NCBI GenBank assembly: GCA_030655215.1 | Contig: JAURVZ010000086.1 | Location: forward strand, 147,967-211,966 | Length of the DNA stretch: 64,000 nucleotides | Origin: Pseudolabrys sp. | GTDB taxonomy: Bacteria > Pseudomonadota > Alphaproteobacteria > Rhizobiales > Xanthobacteraceae | Direction: 5' to 3' | In this document: one piece after another, positions 51,439-61,786 of the stretch | Position numbering within the stretch: the first letter of the stretch is position 1 | Layout: every line of letters starts with the position of its first letter | The notes under the pieces: generated by a model | Database searches by the model: none | Told to the model about the DNA's origin: nothing | Seen by the model: the letters and a program-made list of their open reading frames with translations, nothing else | Made by a program: the position numbers and the translations under genes

Positions 51439-52326
51439 ATGCTCTGGATCCCCTTCACGATCATCGCCGCTGCCGCGCAGACCGCGCGCAACGCCATGCA
51501 GCGCGAACTGACGACAACACTTGGCACGGTCGGCGCGACGCATGTGCGCTTCCTGTTCGGCTTTCCGTTCGCCATATTGTTTCTGGTCGGCGTGCTGATG
51601 GTGACCGGCGCGGCCATGCCGCAGCCGTCGCTGATTTACTGGCCGTGGATCGCCTTGGGCTTTGTCGCGCAGATCGCCGCGACGGCGATGATGCTGTCGG
51701 CGATGAGCAGCCGCTCTTTCGTCGTCACCACCGCCTATATCAAGACCGAGCCGGTGCAGACCGCTTTGTTCGGGCTTATTCTGCTCGGCGATCACATCAC
51801 GCCGTTGCTCGCCGTTGCGATCCTGATTGCCACCGCCGGCGTCGTGGTGATGTCGTACAAGCCGGGCGTGGCGCAGGTCGGCGGCTACAAGCCGACGGTC
51901 ATGGGCATTGTCGCCGGCGGCATGTTCGGCCTGTCGGCGATCGGCTATCGCGGCGCCATTCTCAGCCTGGAGCTCGGCGATAATTATGTGCTGGCGGCGA
52001 CCTTTACTTTGGCCGTCGGCCTTGTCCTGCAGGCCGCGTCATTGTCGGCATGGCTGGCCTGGCGCGACGTTGGCGTGCTCAAGGCGATCTTCCGCGCCTG
52101 GAAGCCGTCGATCATGGCCGGCTTCATGGGTGCGTTCGCGTCGCAGTTCTGGTTTCTCGCCTTTGCGCTGACCACGGCGGCCAGCGTGCGCACCTTGGCG
52201 CTGGTCGAAGTTTTGTTCGCGCAGGGGATTTCGAAATTCATCTTCAAACAGCCGACGACAGGGCGCGAGGCGTTCGGCATTGCCATGATTGTGGTCGGTG
52301 TGGCGCTGCTGGTCTGGGCGCACTAG
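51439..52326 (+). CDS. EamA/DMT-family permease
   Basis: Membrane protein of 295 residues with ten predicted helices in two EamA halves (first MLWIPFTIIAAAAQTARNAMQREL, with KTEPVQTALFGLILLGDHITPLLAVAIL near residue 98; second AGGMFGLSAIGYRGAILSLELGDNYVLAATFTLAVGL to the end). Such permeases export small metabolites; the substrate is unknown. Starts 25 bases after ubiG and may be co-transcribed. Convergent with the DUF1178 gene. Confidence 0.85.
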   Translation: MLWIPFTIIAAAAQTARNAMQRELTTTLGTVGATHVRFLFGFPFAILFLVGVLMVTGAAMPQPSLIYWPWIALGFVAQIAATAMMLSAMSSRSFVVTTAYIKTEPVQTALFGLILLGDHITPLLAVAILIATAGVVVMSYKPGVAQVGGYKPTVMGIVAGGMFGLSAIGYRGAILSLELGDNYVLAATFTLAVGLVLQAASLSAWLAWRDVGVLKAIFRAWKPSIMAGFMGAFASQFWFLAFALTTAASVRTLALVEVLFAQGISKFIFKQPTTGREAFGIAMIVVGVALLVWAH

Positions 52327-52332
52327 CGCGCG

Positions 52333-52809
52333 CTAATTCCGCTCATCCGGTAAAATCGGGATCGGATGAAATTCGATGCCTTCCTCGGCCAAGGCCTTGG
52401 CATCGTCCGGGGAGGCGACGCCATAGATCGAGCGATGCTCGGTTTCGCCGTAATGCATCTTGCGCGCTTCTTCGGGGAATTTCTGGCCGACATCGTCGGC
52501 GTTCTTGGTGATGTGCTCGCGCAGCTCTTTCAGCTTGCTGCGGAATTCCATTTCCTGCGGCGACATCATGGCCACCGGCTGATTATTTGGCGTGCTGTCA
52601 GCGGCAGGCGCCGGCGCGTCAACCGATGCCTTGCGCTTCTTCGCTGTCGACGACAGCCGCGGCGCCATGATGGCCTTCTCGACTTTGACAGAGCCGCACA
52701 TCGGACACGATACCAGCCCGCGCTTGACCTGCTTGTCGTAGGCGCCTGAATCGGCGAACCAGCTTTCGAAGCTGTGGCCCTTGTTGCAGTTGAGCGTGTA
52801 GCGGATCAT
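52333..52809 (-). CDS. DUF1178 family protein, zinc-ribbon-like
   Basis: Protein of 158 residues whose N-terminus MIRYTLNCNKGHSFESWFAD and following CPMCGSVKVEKAIMAPRL are the DUF1178 signature, with cysteines C8, C36 and C39 plus His12 as a likely metal site. A Lys/Ala/Pro-rich linker leads to a conserved C-terminal helix region (KNADDVGQKFPEEARKMHYGETEHRSIYG). The function is not established. The ATG overlaps the stop of the nitrilase-like gene (ATGA), and the trio nitrilase-DUF1178-glutaredoxin is a conserved alphaproteobacterial operon. Confidence 0.92.
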   Translation of the reverse strand: MIRYTLNCNKGHSFESWFADSGAYDKQVKRGLVSCPMCGSVKVEKAIMAPRLSSTAKKRKASVDAPAPAADSTPNNQPVAMMSPQEMEFRSKLKELREHITKNADDVGQKFPEEARKMHYGETEHRSIYGVASPDDAKALAEEGIEFHPIPILPDERN

Positions 52810-53687
52810 TTCGGGTCGGGCACCAGATGCAGGTAGGGCGTCTCCGCCATCGGCTCGAACATCTCGAAGCGGCGGCCATGCTGCAGCGACGGCATGCGCG
52901 CGCGGGCTTCGGTCACCAAAGCCTGATCGATCTCGGCCATGATGACACCGGGCTCAGTGCCGCCTTCGGCGAGCACGCGGCCCCACGGATCGACGATGAT
53001 CGAATGACCGAAAGTCTCGCGGCCGTTCTCATGCTTGCCGCCTTGCGCCGCGGCGAGCACGAAACAGCCGTTCTCGATGGCGCGGGCGCGCATCAACGTG
53101 TTCCAGTGCGCTTCACCGGTCTGCTTCGTGAACGCTGACGGGATCGCCAGCATCGTCGCGCCGGCTTCCGCCAGTGCGCGATAGAGCGCCGGGAAGCGCA
53201 GGTCGTAGCAAATAGTGACGCCGAGCACGCCCCACGGCAGGGTCGTATTAATGGCGATGTCGCCGGCGCGATAATTGCGCGACTCGCGATAGCTCTCGCC
53301 GCCGGCAAGATCGACATCGAACATGTGGATCTTGTCGTAGCGTGCGGCGATCTCACCCTTTGGATTGATGACGAAGCCGCGATTGGCGGCTTTCTCCGGC
53401 GCGACCTTGATCGCCAGCGAGCCGACATGAATGAAGATGTTGTGCTTGCGCGCCAGTTCGCGGAAGGCGGCGAGCGAGGTATCGGCCTCTTCCTCATGGA
53501 TGGAGGCGAAGAAACGCGTGCGATCCACATCCATGATGTTGGTCATTTCCGGCGTCTGCACATAATCGGCGCCGGCGGATGTCGCCTCGCCGATCATGCG
53601 CACCGCCTCATCGAGATTAGCCGCCGGCGTCTTGCCGGTGCGCATCTGGATCAGCGCGGCCTTGAAGGTCGCCGGCGAGGCGCTCAT
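52806..53687 (-). CDS. Carbon-nitrogen hydrolase (Nit/omega-amidase-like)
   Basis: Nitrilase-superfamily amidase of 293 residues with catalytic triad Glu47 (QTPEMTN), Lys119 (RYDKIHMFD) and Cys160 (GVTICYDLRFP). The pattern FKAALIQMRTGKTPAANLDEAVRMI and DIAINTTLPWGVLGV fits Nit1/Nit2-type deaminated-glutathione amidase or omega-amidase. It would repair or recycle deaminated glutathione, in keeping with the adjacent glutaredoxin. Overlaps its neighbours by four bases on each side. Confidence 0.9.
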   Translation of the reverse strand: MSASPATFKAALIQMRTGKTPAANLDEAVRMIGEATSAGADYVQTPEMTNIMDVDRTRFFASIHEEEADTSLAAFRELARKHNIFIHVGSLAIKVAPEKAANRGFVINPKGEIAARYDKIHMFDVDLAGGESYRESRNYRAGDIAINTTLPWGVLGVTICYDLRFPALYRALAEAGATMLAIPSAFTKQTGEAHWNTLMRARAIENGCFVLAAAQGGKHENGRETFGHSIIVDPWGRVLAEGGTEPGVIMAEIDQALVTEARARMPSLQHGRRFEMFEPMAETPYLHLVPDPK

Positions 53688-53950
53688 GCGTTGCTTTCGG
53701 AAGCGAGCAGGGGATCGAGCCGGCCTTCACGTTCCAGGTCGTGCAGGTCATCGCTGCCGCCGACATGCGTCTTGCCGATGAAAATCTGCGGCACACTGGT
53801 GCGCCCATTGGCACGCTGGATCATCAGTTGCCGCTCGGAACTCGCCGAGACGTCAATTTCCTTGAAGGGCACCCCTTTGCGCTCGAGCAGCGACTTGGCC
53901 ATGCGGCAATAGGGGCACCACTGGGTGGTGTAGATTTCTACAGGAGGCAT
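53684..53950 (-). CDS. grxC: Glutaredoxin 3
   Basis: Dithiol glutaredoxin of 88 residues with active site CPYC (residues 12-15, in QWCPYCRMAKSLLERKGVPF), cis-proline loop TSVPQIFIG and the glutathione-binding GGSDDLHDLE. It reduces protein disulfides and ribonucleotide reductase with glutathione. ATG 53950 was chosen since the frame above it has no homology pattern. Its stop overlaps the start of the nitrilase-like gene. Confidence 0.95.
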   Translation of the reverse strand: MPPVEIYTTQWCPYCRMAKSLLERKGVPFKEIDVSASSERQLMIQRANGRTSVPQIFIGKTHVGGSDDLHDLEREGRLDPLLASESNA

Positions 53951-53982
53951 TGCGGGTTCCGCTGATCGATGGGCGACCCTGT

Positions 53983-54792
53983 TTATATGGGAGTGCGGAC
54001 GGGGGCGACAACCCGGGCAAAAACCAGCACATCGACATGGGCGGCGCCGGCCCGTAGCAACGCGCGGGCGCAGGTATCGACGGTAGCGCCGGAGGTCAGC
54101 ACGTCGTCGACCAGGATGATGCGGCGCCCAGTGACCTCGGCCTTTTGCCCATCGGGAACACGGAAAGCGCCCTGCACATTGCTGGCGCGCTGTTCCTTCG
54201 AGAGGCCGACCTGCTGTGGCGTGGCGCGGACGCGCTTCAGCACGTCGTGCAGCACCGGCACGCCGCTGATCTCGGAAATAGCGCCGCACAAGGCAGCGGC
54301 CTGGTTGAAGCGCCGCGCCCACAGCCGCCGCCAGTGCAGCGGCACCGGCATCAGCGCATCGGCGTCGGTGAGCAATTCGCGGCCGGCGCGCGCCATCCAG
54401 CGGCCCATCATCGGCGCGAAATCGGTCCGATCGGCATATTTGAACGCCAGCACCAGTTTGCGCGCCACTTCATCGTAACGCACAGCGGCGCGGGCCCGGT
54501 CATAGGCCGGCGGGTTGGCCATCGCCTCCATCGACAACAGGCCGGGGCCGGGATCGTAGACGAAGGGGATGCCGAGGCGGGCGCAGTAGGGCGGCTCGAT
54601 CAGCGACAGTTTCGACCAGCAGGATGCGCATAGGCCGACACCATCGCCGAGCGGCTCGCGGCAGGACGGGCAAAGCGGCGGCAGCGCGGTGTCGAGAACG
54701 GTGCGCCACATCGCCCGCATGCCAGCGCCAAGTCTTGCGCTGCGCGCTGGCGTGGCCACCTGTTCTTCGCTTGCCGATCCAAGCTCGTTCAT
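53983..54792 (-). CDS. comF: ComF family phosphoribosyltransferase-like protein
   Basis: Protein of 269 residues. N-terminal zinc finger of two CxxC pairs (PPLCPSCREPLGDGVGLCASCW, near 39-59), then LVLAFKYADRTDFAPMMGRWMARAG, MPVPLHWRRLWARRFNQAAALC, and the PRTase signature RRIILVDDVLTSGATVDTCARALLRAGA near 231-254. ComF proteins act in uptake and processing of single-stranded DNA in competence or in DNA repair. ATG 54792 was selected; the methyltransferase gene is divergent 16 bases away. Upstream of grxC in the same direction. Confidence 0.93.
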   Translation of the reverse strand: MNELGSASEEQVATPARSARLGAGMRAMWRTVLDTALPPLCPSCREPLGDGVGLCASCWSKLSLIEPPYCARLGIPFVYDPGPGLLSMEAMANPPAYDRARAAVRYDEVARKLVLAFKYADRTDFAPMMGRWMARAGRELLTDADALMPVPLHWRRLWARRFNQAAALCGAISEISGVPVLHDVLKRVRATPQQVGLSKEQRASNVQGAFRVPDGQKAEVTGRRIILVDDVLTSGATVDTCARALLRAGAAHVDVLVFARVVAPVRTPI

Positions 54793-54808
54793 GCTGCAAG
54801 GATACCAG

Positions 54809-55690
54809 ATGTCCCAAAGCCCGACCATATTCGACCGAGAGCTGCTGCGTGCCCGCCAAAAGCGCGCGCAGGCGCTCGGCCCGGCGACATTTCTGCTTGA
54901 TCGGGTGACGGAAGAATTGAGCGAGCGGCTGTCGGTGGTGTTGCGGCAGTTCGATCGCGCCGTCGATTTCGGCACGCCGACGGACGCGTTGCGGCAAATG
55001 CTCGGCGTCAGCGGCAAGGTGGGTGACATTGTCGCGGCGACATCAACAGGCGCCGCGGAAACCATTGTCGATGATGCGGAGCGGCCTTTCGCCGAGGCCT
55101 CGCTCGATCTTGTCGTCTCGGCGCTGGCCTTGCAGTTCGTCAACGATCTGCCCGGCACGCTCATTCAAATCCGCCGTGCGCTCAAGCCCGACGGCCTACT
55201 GCTCGCGGCGATGATCGGCGGCGACAGCCTCATCGAATTGCGCGAGGCCTTTGCCGATGCGGAAAGCGAAGTCGAAGGCGGCATCTCGCCGCGTGTGTCG
55301 CCTTTTGCCGATATCCGCGATCTCGGCGGCCTTTTGCAGCGCGCCGGCTTTGCCTTGCCGGTGATCGACAGCGACCGGCTGACGGTGCGCCACGACAATC
55401 CCTTGGCCTTGATGCGCGACCTGCGCGCCATGGGCGCGACCAACATCCTGACCGAACGGCGGCGCACGCCGCTAAAGCGCGCAACGTTGCAACGGATGCT
55501 GGAGATTTACGCGAGACGTTTTTCCGACCCGGATGGCCGTTTGCGCGCGACGTTCGAGATTGTCTGGCTGACCGGTTGGGCGCCGCATGAAAGTCAGCAG
55601 AAGCCGCTCAAGCCCGGCTCGGCGACGCAGCGTCTGGCCGATGCATTGAACGCGAGGGAAATCCCGGCGGGCGAAAAACCGGGTAATTAA
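54809..55690 (+). CDS. Class I methyltransferase, NDUFAF5/BioC-like
   Basis: SAM-dependent methyltransferase-fold protein of 293 residues. ATG 54809 follows AAGGA and gives MSQSPTIFDRELLRARQKRA, the typical opening of alphaproteobacterial NDUFAF5-like proteins (complex I assembly, arginine hydroxylation, by family knowledge of the mitochondrial member). The motif I position reads AVDFGTPTDALR, without a classical GxGxG. Later LVVSALALQFVNDLPGTLIQIRRALKPDGLLLAAMIGG and GLLQRAGFALPVIDSDRLTVRH are conserved. The exact reaction is uncertain. Confidence 0.85.
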   Translation: MSQSPTIFDRELLRARQKRAQALGPATFLLDRVTEELSERLSVVLRQFDRAVDFGTPTDALRQMLGVSGKVGDIVAATSTGAAETIVDDAERPFAEASLDLVVSALALQFVNDLPGTLIQIRRALKPDGLLLAAMIGGDSLIELREAFADAESEVEGGISPRVSPFADIRDLGGLLQRAGFALPVIDSDRLTVRHDNPLALMRDLRAMGATNILTERRRTPLKRATLQRMLEIYARRFSDPDGRLRATFEIVWLTGWAPHESQQKPLKPGSATQRLADALNAREIPAGEKPGN

Positions 55691-55693
55691 GGG

Positions 55694-55876
55694 CTAGCGC
55701 AGCGCCGTCGACACGGCCTCCCACTTGGCCGTCACCGAGACGCCAAGGATCGAGATGGCACCGGCAATGGCGGCAGCAATGCCTGCGGCGATGATCGCAT
55801 ATTCGATCGCTGTCGCGCCGCTCTGGTCGCGCAGGAAGCGTCGAAGCTGGATCATCATCGTGCAGGGCATCGGCAT
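55694..55876 (-). CDS. Flp-type (type IVb) pilin, orphan
   Basis: Prepilin-like protein of up to 60 residues with a basic leader (LRRFLRDQSG) and the Flp/Fap motif GATAIEYAIIAAGIAAAIAG. Processing would be at the Gly-Ala junction, with Glu5 and Tyr6 conserved in the mature form. The start may be ATG 55858 or 55855 (MMIQLRRF). No tad/cpa assembly genes are in the window, so it stands alone between the methyltransferase and mutT genes. Confidence 0.85.
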   Translation of the reverse strand: MPMPCTMMIQLRRFLRDQSGATAIEYAIIAAGIAAAIAGAISILGVSVTAKWEAVSTALR

Positions 55877-55901
55877 CTCTTTCCCGCTCAGCGGATTGGT
55901 C

Positions 55902-56315
55902 TCAAAGTAGCGCCATCAGGTGAGACACCAGCGGCACGTCAGCTGGCGGCATCTCGTAGTCACGCAGCCTGTTCGGCTTCACCCAGGTCAGTTGCTGACC
56001 TTCCAATGCGGTGACGGTGCCTTGCCAGCGCCGGCAGATGAACAGTGGCATCAACAGATGAAAGTCAGGGTAGCTGTGGCTGGCGAAAGTCAGCGGCGCC
56101 AGACAGTCTTCTTTCACGTCGATATTCAGTTCTTCTTTCAGTTCACGGATCAGGCTCTGCTCGGGCTTCTCACCCGCTTCGATTTTGCCGCCTGGAAACT
56201 CCCACAACCCCGCCATGGCTTTGCCCGGCGGGCGTTGCGCCAGCAGGACACGGCCATCGGCATCGACCAGCGCGCAGGCAGCAACAAGGACGATTTTGAC
56301 GCTGGTCGACTCCAC
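55902..56315 (-). CDS. mutT: 8-oxo-dGTP diphosphatase (MutT, Nudix)
   Basis: Nudix hydrolase of about 137 residues removing oxidised guanine nucleotides from the pool. Nudix box GGKIEAGEKPEQSLIRELKEEL matches GX5EX7REUXEE exactly; LAQRPPGKAMAGLWEFPGGKIE is typical of MutT. GTG 56315, preceded by GAGAG at six bases, is preferred; a TTG at 56330 is an alternative. Downstream of argJ on the same strand, an order conserved in related bacteria. Confidence 0.92.
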   Translation of the reverse strand: MESTSVKIVLVAACALVDADGRVLLAQRPPGKAMAGLWEFPGGKIEAGEKPEQSLIRELKEELNIDVKEDCLAPLTFASHSYPDFHLLMPLFICRRWQGTVTALEGQQLTWVKPNRLRDYEMPPADVPLVSHLMALL

Positions 56316-56386
56316 GTGGAACTCTCGCAAGCGGGGGTTAAAACGCGGTCAACAAGGGCGAACAAGCCAGCCGGAGATGGATGCCG

Positions 56387-57622
56387 TTATGACCGGTAAT
56401 CGCCGTTGATGGCGACGTATTCCTTGGTCAGGTCGCAGGTCAGGACGCGGTCGGTGCCCTTGCCCATGCCGAGCGCGACCTTGAGGAAGATTTCAGGTTT
56501 CTTCATCTCGTTGCTGACCTTGACCTCGTCGTAAGACGGATCGCGCATGCCCTTGTGCGCAACGCGGATGCCGGCAAACCATATCGAGAGTTTGTCGCGG
56601 TCGGCCGGCTCGCCGGCCTTGCCGACAGCCATGACGACGCGGCCCCAATTGGCGTCCTCGCCGGCGATGGCGGTTTTCACGAGCGGGGAGTTGGCGATCG
56701 ACATGGCGATCTTGCGCGCTGAGGCTTTCGACACCGCGCCTTCCACGACGATCTCAACCAGCTTGCGTGCACCTTCGCCATCGCGCGCGACCTGCTCTGA
56801 CAGATCGGCGAGCACGGCCTGAAGTGCCTTCTTGTAGGCCTTAAGGCGCGGGTCGCTGGCGCGGGTGATTTTCGGGCAGTCTTTGGCTTTGCCCGTGGCG
56901 AACATCATCAACGTGTCGGAGGTCGACGTGTCGCCGTCGATGGTGACGGCGTTGAAGGTGTCGGTGACACCGTCCTTGAGCAGTGCCTGCAGAGCCGCCG
57001 CGCTGATCGCGGCATCGGTGAAGATGAAGGACAGCATGGTCGCCATATCCGGGGCGATCATGCCGGCGCCTTTGGAGATGCCGTTGATGGTGACCTTGGC
57101 CTTGCCGATCTTGGCGGTGGCGGTGGCCACTTTCGGAAACGTATCGGTGGTCATGATCGCCTTGGCGGCGAGGGGGAAATCACCCGCCTTGGCCCGTTCG
57201 TTCAGGCTGCCCATGACGGGGACGAATTTGCTGGCGTCGAGCGGTTCGCCGATGACGCCGGTCGAGGCGAGGAAAATCTCATTCGTCTTGCAGCCGACGG
57301 CTTTCGCCGTGATGTCCGCGGTCAGCTTGGTCGAGGAGCGGCCGTTTTTGCCGGTGAAGGCATTGGCATTGCCGGAATTGACCACCAACGCGCGCGCCTT
57401 GCCGGATTTCAGATTCGCGCGGCACCACTCGACAGGTGCGGACGGGCACTTCGACTTGGTGAAGACGCCGGCGACCGTGGTGCCAGGCTCGAACAGCACC
57501 AGCAGCACGTCGGTGCGGTTCTTGTAGCGGATGCCGGCCTCGGCGGTCGCCAGACGCACGCCGGCGATTTCCGGCATGTCGGGCACGTTGGTGGGGGCGA
57601 GTGGCGAGATGGCGGTGCTCAT
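56387..57622 (-). CDS. argJ: Glutamate N-acetyltransferase / N-acetylornithine acetyltransferase
   Basis: Ornithine acetyltransferase of 411 residues recycling the acetyl group in arginine synthesis. It is self-cleaved between Ala194 and Thr195 in [20 protein letters not shown], Thr195 becoming the nucleophile. Other conserved parts are [33 protein letters not shown] (oxyanion region) and the C-terminal [15 protein letters not shown]. Bi- or monofunctional status cannot be told from sequence. Separated from the upstream parvulin gene by a terminator hairpin. Confidence 0.96.
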   Translation of the reverse strand: MSTAISPLAPTNVPDMPEIAGVRLATAEAGIRYKNRTDVLLVLFEPGTTVAGVFTKSKCPSAPVEWCRANLKSGKARALVVNSGNANAFTGKNGRSSTKLTADITAKAVGCKTNEIFLASTGVIGEPLDASKFVPVMGSLNERAKAGDFPLAAKAIMTTDTFPKVATATAKIGKAKVTINGISKGAGMIAPDMATMLSFIFTDAAISAAALQALLKDGVTDTFNAVTIDGDTSTSDTLMMFATGKAKDCPKITRASDPRLKAYKKALQAVLADLSEQVARDGEGARKLVEIVVEGAVSKASARKIAMSIANSPLVKTAIAGEDANWGRVVMAVGKAGEPADRDKLSIWFAGIRVAHKGMRDPSYDEVKVSNEMKKPEIFLKVALGMGKGTDRVLTCDLTKEYVAINGDYRS

Positions 57623-57668
57623 CGGGCGGCTTCCAATGACGTGAGGGAGTGCATTGGGTACATAAGCA

Positions 57669-57695
57669 AAATGCCCGGCACAAGGCCGGGCATTT
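57669..57695 (-). terminator. Terminator hairpin after the parvulin gene
   Basis: Perfect 11-base arms AAATGCCCGGC (57669-57679) and GCCGGGCATTT (57685-57695) with a five-base loop, starting 25 bases after the parvulin stop on the minus strand and ending with T-rich sequence. Confidence 0.8.
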
Positions 57696-57720
57696 GTAGA
57701 ATTCGTGACAGTCGGGAAGC

Positions 57721-58608
57721 TTACTTCGCCGGGGCCGGAGCCGCCGGGGCGCCCGGCATGGCCGGCGCTTCGACGGTGTAGTTCTTCACGATCTTGGCGT
57801 CGCCGCGCAGCTGGGTGACCAGGTCGGCCTGCGCCTTGCGGGCGACGAACTGTTCGATCTGCGGCTTCACTTCGTCGAAGGTCGGCTTCGGCTTGGTGCG
57901 CTTGTCTTCGGTCTTGATGACATGCCAGCCGAACTGGGTCTTCACCGGCGCCGAGACTTTGCCTTTGTCCTGGGCGAAAGCAACGGTCGCAAATTCCGGC
58001 ACCATTTGTTCTTTGGTGAACCAACCGAGGTCGCCGCCGTTTTCCTTGCCCGACGGATCTTCTGTCAGTTCCTTGGCGATCTTCTGGAAGTCTTCGCCCT
58101 TGCCGAGGCGGACGATAACGGCCTTGGCCTTGTCTTCGGCTTCCTTGGCGGCCTTGTCGTCGCCGGCGGCGGCGCGGAACAGGATGTGGCGGGCGTGCGC
58201 TTCCTCTTCCGGCGGCAGCTTGCCGACGGCGTCGTCATAGACAGCCTTCATGGCGGCATCGGTCGAGGCGGTGGTCGCGACGTTGGCCAGCAGGCTCTCC
58301 ATCAGCAGCTTCTTGCGGGCGAATTCCAGCTTGCGCTTGAAGGCGGCATCGTCGCCGAGCTTCTTGTCCTCGGCGGCCTTGGTGATCAGGATCATGTCGG
58401 CCGTGAACTGGACCAGATAGTCCTTCTTGGCGTCCGGCGACATTTGCGGAAGCTGGCCGGCTTCCTCTTCGGCGGCGGCCAGGTCGGACTGGCGGATTTC
58501 GGTGCCATTGACGGTGGCGACAACAGGGTTGTCCTGAGCGCGGACGGCGGGGACCGAAACGGTCAGCAATGCAATGGCGGTCAAAAGGCCGGGAAAAAAG
58601 CGGGTCAT
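57721..58608 (-). CDS. Exported peptidyl-prolyl cis-trans isomerase (parvulin, PrsA/SurA-like)
   Basis: Periplasmic foldase of 295 residues. ATG 58608 starts a signal peptide of about 25 residues ([19 protein letters not shown]) followed by an N-terminal chaperone domain ([21 protein letters not shown]). The parvulin domain is at about 135-240: [57 protein letters not shown]. The tail is rich in Ala and Pro. It helps fold secreted or outer-membrane proteins. Divergent from secA, which fits a shared role in export. Confidence 0.93.
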   Translation of the reverse strand: MTRFFPGLLTAIALLTVSVPAVRAQDNPVVATVNGTEIRQSDLAAAEEEAGQLPQMSPDAKKDYLVQFTADMILITKAAEDKKLGDDAAFKRKLEFARKKLLMESLLANVATTASTDAAMKAVYDDAVGKLPPEEEAHARHILFRAAAGDDKAAKEAEDKAKAVIVRLGKGEDFQKIAKELTEDPSGKENGGDLGWFTKEQMVPEFATVAFAQDKGKVSAPVKTQFGWHVIKTEDKRTKPKPTFDEVKPQIEQFVARKAQADLVTQLRGDAKIVKNYTVEAPAMPGAPAAPAPAK

Positions 58609-58987
58609 ATGCAGTCCTTGGAAAGGGTGTGGTGCGCGTCTAAGGCGTACGAGGCACTTGTCACCCAACAATCAAGGCTTTGCAATGGCAGTGCGTTACC
58701 GGAACCTAACGACCGCGTTACAATTGGGACAGGCTGCCCGAAGGACGGTCTATCGGACAGGCTGAGGGCGGCAACAGGCCGCGGTTCAGGGCCCTTTGGC
58801 GGTTAAGACCATTTGCGGCCGCCAATTGACAATAAACAGGCCCCCTCCTATCTCTCCCGTAACCTTGGCTGGTGGCGCGGTTCGCGTCGAATTTGCCCGA
58901 AAAGAACCCATTTCCGGAGCCGCCGGAGGCTAAACCGGCCGCTGAGGCGTGTTAGAAGCGCCCGGCATACGACTTGGAGCTCCCCTG
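58609..58987. other. Divergent control region between the parvulin gene and secA
   Basis: About 380 bases without a convincing gene. The right half contains the candidate secA promoter at 58826-58854; secA has GGAG at 58975-58978 as ribosome-binding site. The leader of about 130 bases could hold translational control of secA, but I see no secM-like peptide. Confidence 0.5.
58826..58854 (+). promoter_or_regulatory. Candidate sigma-70 promoter of secA
   Basis: A perfect TTGACA (58826-58831) and, after 17 bases, TATCTC (58849-58854), about 135 bases before the secA start. Sequence match only; the -10 is weak. Confidence 0.4.
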
Positions 58988-61786
58988 ATGTTCGAAGGCT
59001 TCTTTAGCAAGCTGTTTGGTTCTGCCAATGACAGGCAGATCAAGGCCTATCGCCCGCGTGTCGAGGCGATCAACGCGCTCGAGCCGGAAGTGTCCGCGCT
59101 GTCCGACGAGGGCCTCAAGGCGCGTACCGCCGAGTTCAAGAAGCAGCTCGCTGAGGGCAAGACGCTCGACGATATCCTCGTGCCGGCCTTCGCCACGGTT
59201 CGCGAAGCTGCCAAGCGCACCATCGGGCAGCGCCACTTCGATGTGCAGCTGATCGGCGGCATGATCCTGCACGACGGCAAGATCTCCGAAATGAAGACCG
59301 GCGAAGGCAAGACCCTGGTCGCCACGCTCGCCGTCTATCTCAATGCGCTCGCTGGCAAGGGCGTGCATGTCGTCACTGTCAACGACTACCTCGCCAAGCG
59401 CGACGCCGAATGGATGAGCCAGATCTACGGCTTCCTCGGCTTGACCACTGGCAACATCGTGCACGGCCTCGACGACGCGCAGCGCAAGGACGCCTATGCC
59501 CGCGACGTCACTTACGCGACCAACAACGAACTCGGCTTCGACTATCTGCGCGACAACATGAAGTACCGCATGGAGGACATGGTCCAGCGCGGCCATTCCT
59601 ACGCGATTGTCGACGAAGTCGATTCGATCCTGGTGGATGAGGCGCGCACGCCGCTGATCATCTCCGGTCCGCTCGACGACCGTTCGGAATTCTACAACAC
59701 CATCGACAGCTACATTCCGGCGCTCGACAAGACCGACTACGAAGTCGACGAGAAGCAGCGCACCGTTTCGCTGACCGAAGCCGGCATGGAGAAGCTCGAG
59801 CAGCGCCTGCGCGCCGCCGACGAGCTCAAGGGCGAGTCGCTGTACGACGTCGAGAACGTCTCGGTCGTGCATCACGTCAACCAGGCACTCCGTGCGCATA
59901 AACTGTTCCAGCGTGACAAGGACTACATCGTGCGCAACGGCGAAGTCGTCATCATCGACGAATTCACCGGCCGCATGATGCCGGGCCGCCGCTATTCAGA
60001 AGGCCTGCATCAGGCGCTGGAAGCGAAAGAACACCAGCCGATCCAGCCGGAAAACCAGACGCTGGCCTCGATCACGTTCCAGAACTACTTCCGCATGTAC
60101 GACAAGCTGTCGGGCATGACCGGCACGGCGCTGACCGAAGCCGACGAGTTCATGGACATCTACAAGCTCGAAGTCCTCGAAGTGCCGACCAACAATCCGC
60201 TGATCCGCAAGGACGACGATGACGAGGTCTATCGCACCAATATCGAGAAGTACCGCTCAATCATCACCCTGATCGAGGATTGCAAGAAGCGCGGCCAGCC
60301 GGTGCTGGTCGGCACGACCTCGATCGAGAAATCCGAGCAGCTTGCCGACATGCTGCGCGAGGCCGGCTGGCGGTCGCATGACTTCTCCGACCCGAAGGCC
60401 TTCGCCGCGCTTTATTCGGGCGACGACACCGCGACCAACAACAAGGATTTCGCGATCCTGAACGCGCGCTACCACGAGCAGGAAGCGTTCATCGTCAGCC
60501 AGGCCGGCGTGCCGGGCGCGGTGACGATCGCCACCAACATGGCGGGCCGCGGCACCGACATTCAACTCGGCGGCAATGCCGACATGCGCATCCGCCAGGA
60601 AATCACCGACATCGAGGATTGGGCCGAGCGCGAGCACAGCCCGCGCGCTGACGAAATCCGCGCGCAGATCCTGGTGCTGAAGCAGAAGGCGCTGGCCGCC
60701 GGCGGTCTCTACGTGCTCGGCACCGAGCGCCATGAAAGCCGCCGCATCGACAACCAGCTGCGCGGCCGCTCCGGCCGTCAGGGCGATCCGGGTCACTCCA
60801 AGTTTTTCCTGTCGCTCGAAGACGATCTGATGCGCATCTTCGGCTCGGACAAGCTGGACGGCATGCTGACCAAGCTCGGCCTCAAGGAAAACGAGGCCAT
60901 CGTTCATCCCTGGATCAACAAGGCTTTGGAAAAGGCGCAGCAGAAGGTCGAAGCGCGCAATTTCGACATGCGCAAGAACGTGCTGAAATACGACGACGTC
61001 ATGAACGACCAGCGCAAGGTCATCTTCGAGCAGCGCCTCGACCTGATGCGCGACGAAGCGGTCGACGAGACCGTGGCCGACATGCGTCATGCCGTGATCA
61101 ACGATCTCGTTTCCAAGCACATCCCGGAAAAGGCCTATCCCGAGCAGTGGGACGTCGCCGGCCTCGACGAAGCCTTGCGCGAGACGCTGACATTGTCGCT
61201 TCCGGTCCAGGAATGGGCCAAGGAAGAGGGCATTGCCGACGAGGAAGTGCGCGAGCGCATCGAGCGCCGCGCCGACGAGTTCATGGCGGGCAAGGTGGCC
61301 AAGTGGGGCCCCGAGACCATGCGCTATGTCGAGAAGTCGATCCTGCTGCAGTCGCTCGATCATCTGTGGCGCGAGCATCTCGTCATGCTCGAGCATCTGC
61401 GCCAGGTCGTCGGCCTGCGCGGCTATGGCCAGCGCGATCCGCTGAACGAGTACAAGGCCGAAGCCTTCAGCCTTTTCGAGGCCATGGTGTCGAACCTGCG
61501 TGAGGTTGTCACCGGCCAGCTCATGCGCGTCGAGATCGTGCCGCCGCCGATGGAAGAGAGCCAGTTGCCGTTCATGGAGGCGAGCCACGTCAACCCGACG
61601 ACGGGCGACGAGGAAATGCCGCAGGGCGCGCTGACGGCGACGTCCATGCAGATGGGCGACACTGTCGTTGCCGCGGCCGACCGCAATCCGAACGACCCGA
61701 CGACATGGGGCAAGGTTGGCCGCAACGAGGAATGCCCGTGCGGCTCAGGCAAGAAGTTCAAGCATTGCCATGGACGGTTTGTCTAA
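58988..61786 (+). CDS. secA: Preprotein translocase ATPase SecA
   Basis: Motor ATPase of the Sec pathway, 932 residues. ATG 58988 gives [20 protein letters not shown]. Walker [10 protein letters not shown] at 102-110, [12 protein letters not shown], Walker B region [20 protein letters not shown] (near 208-228), preprotein cross-linking domain (about 225-370), the second helicase half with [19 protein letters not shown] and [13 protein letters not shown], and the C-terminal zinc/SecB-binding tail [14 protein letters not shown] (near 916-929). Length is usual for alphaproteobacteria. Ends just before the low-GC subtilase region. Confidence 0.98.
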   Translation: MFEGFFSKLFGSANDRQIKAYRPRVEAINALEPEVSALSDEGLKARTAEFKKQLAEGKTLDDILVPAFATVREAAKRTIGQRHFDVQLIGGMILHDGKISEMKTGEGKTLVATLAVYLNALAGKGVHVVTVNDYLAKRDAEWMSQIYGFLGLTTGNIVHGLDDAQRKDAYARDVTYATNNELGFDYLRDNMKYRMEDMVQRGHSYAIVDEVDSILVDEARTPLIISGPLDDRSEFYNTIDSYIPALDKTDYEVDEKQRTVSLTEAGMEKLEQRLRAADELKGESLYDVENVSVVHHVNQALRAHKLFQRDKDYIVRNGEVVIIDEFTGRMMPGRRYSEGLHQALEAKEHQPIQPENQTLASITFQNYFRMYDKLSGMTGTALTEADEFMDIYKLEVLEVPTNNPLIRKDDDDEVYRTNIEKYRSIITLIEDCKKRGQPVLVGTTSIEKSEQLADMLREAGWRSHDFSDPKAFAALYSGDDTATNNKDFAILNARYHEQEAFIVSQAGVPGAVTIATNMAGRGTDIQLGGNADMRIRQEITDIEDWAEREHSPRADEIRAQILVLKQKALAAGGLYVLGTERHESRRIDNQLRGRSGRQGDPGHSKFFLSLEDDLMRIFGSDKLDGMLTKLGLKENEAIVHPWINKALEKAQQKVEARNFDMRKNVLKYDDVMNDQRKVIFEQRLDLMRDEAVDETVADMRHAVINDLVSKHIPEKAYPEQWDVAGLDEALRETLTLSLPVQEWAKEEGIADEEVRERIERRADEFMAGKVAKWGPETMRYVEKSILLQSLDHLWREHLVMLEHLRQVVGLRGYGQRDPLNEYKAEAFSLFEAMVSNLREVVTGQLMRVEIVPPPMEESQLPFMEASHVNPTTGDEEMPQGALTATSMQMGDTVVAAADRNPNDPTTWGKVGRNEECPCGSGKKFKHCHGRFV

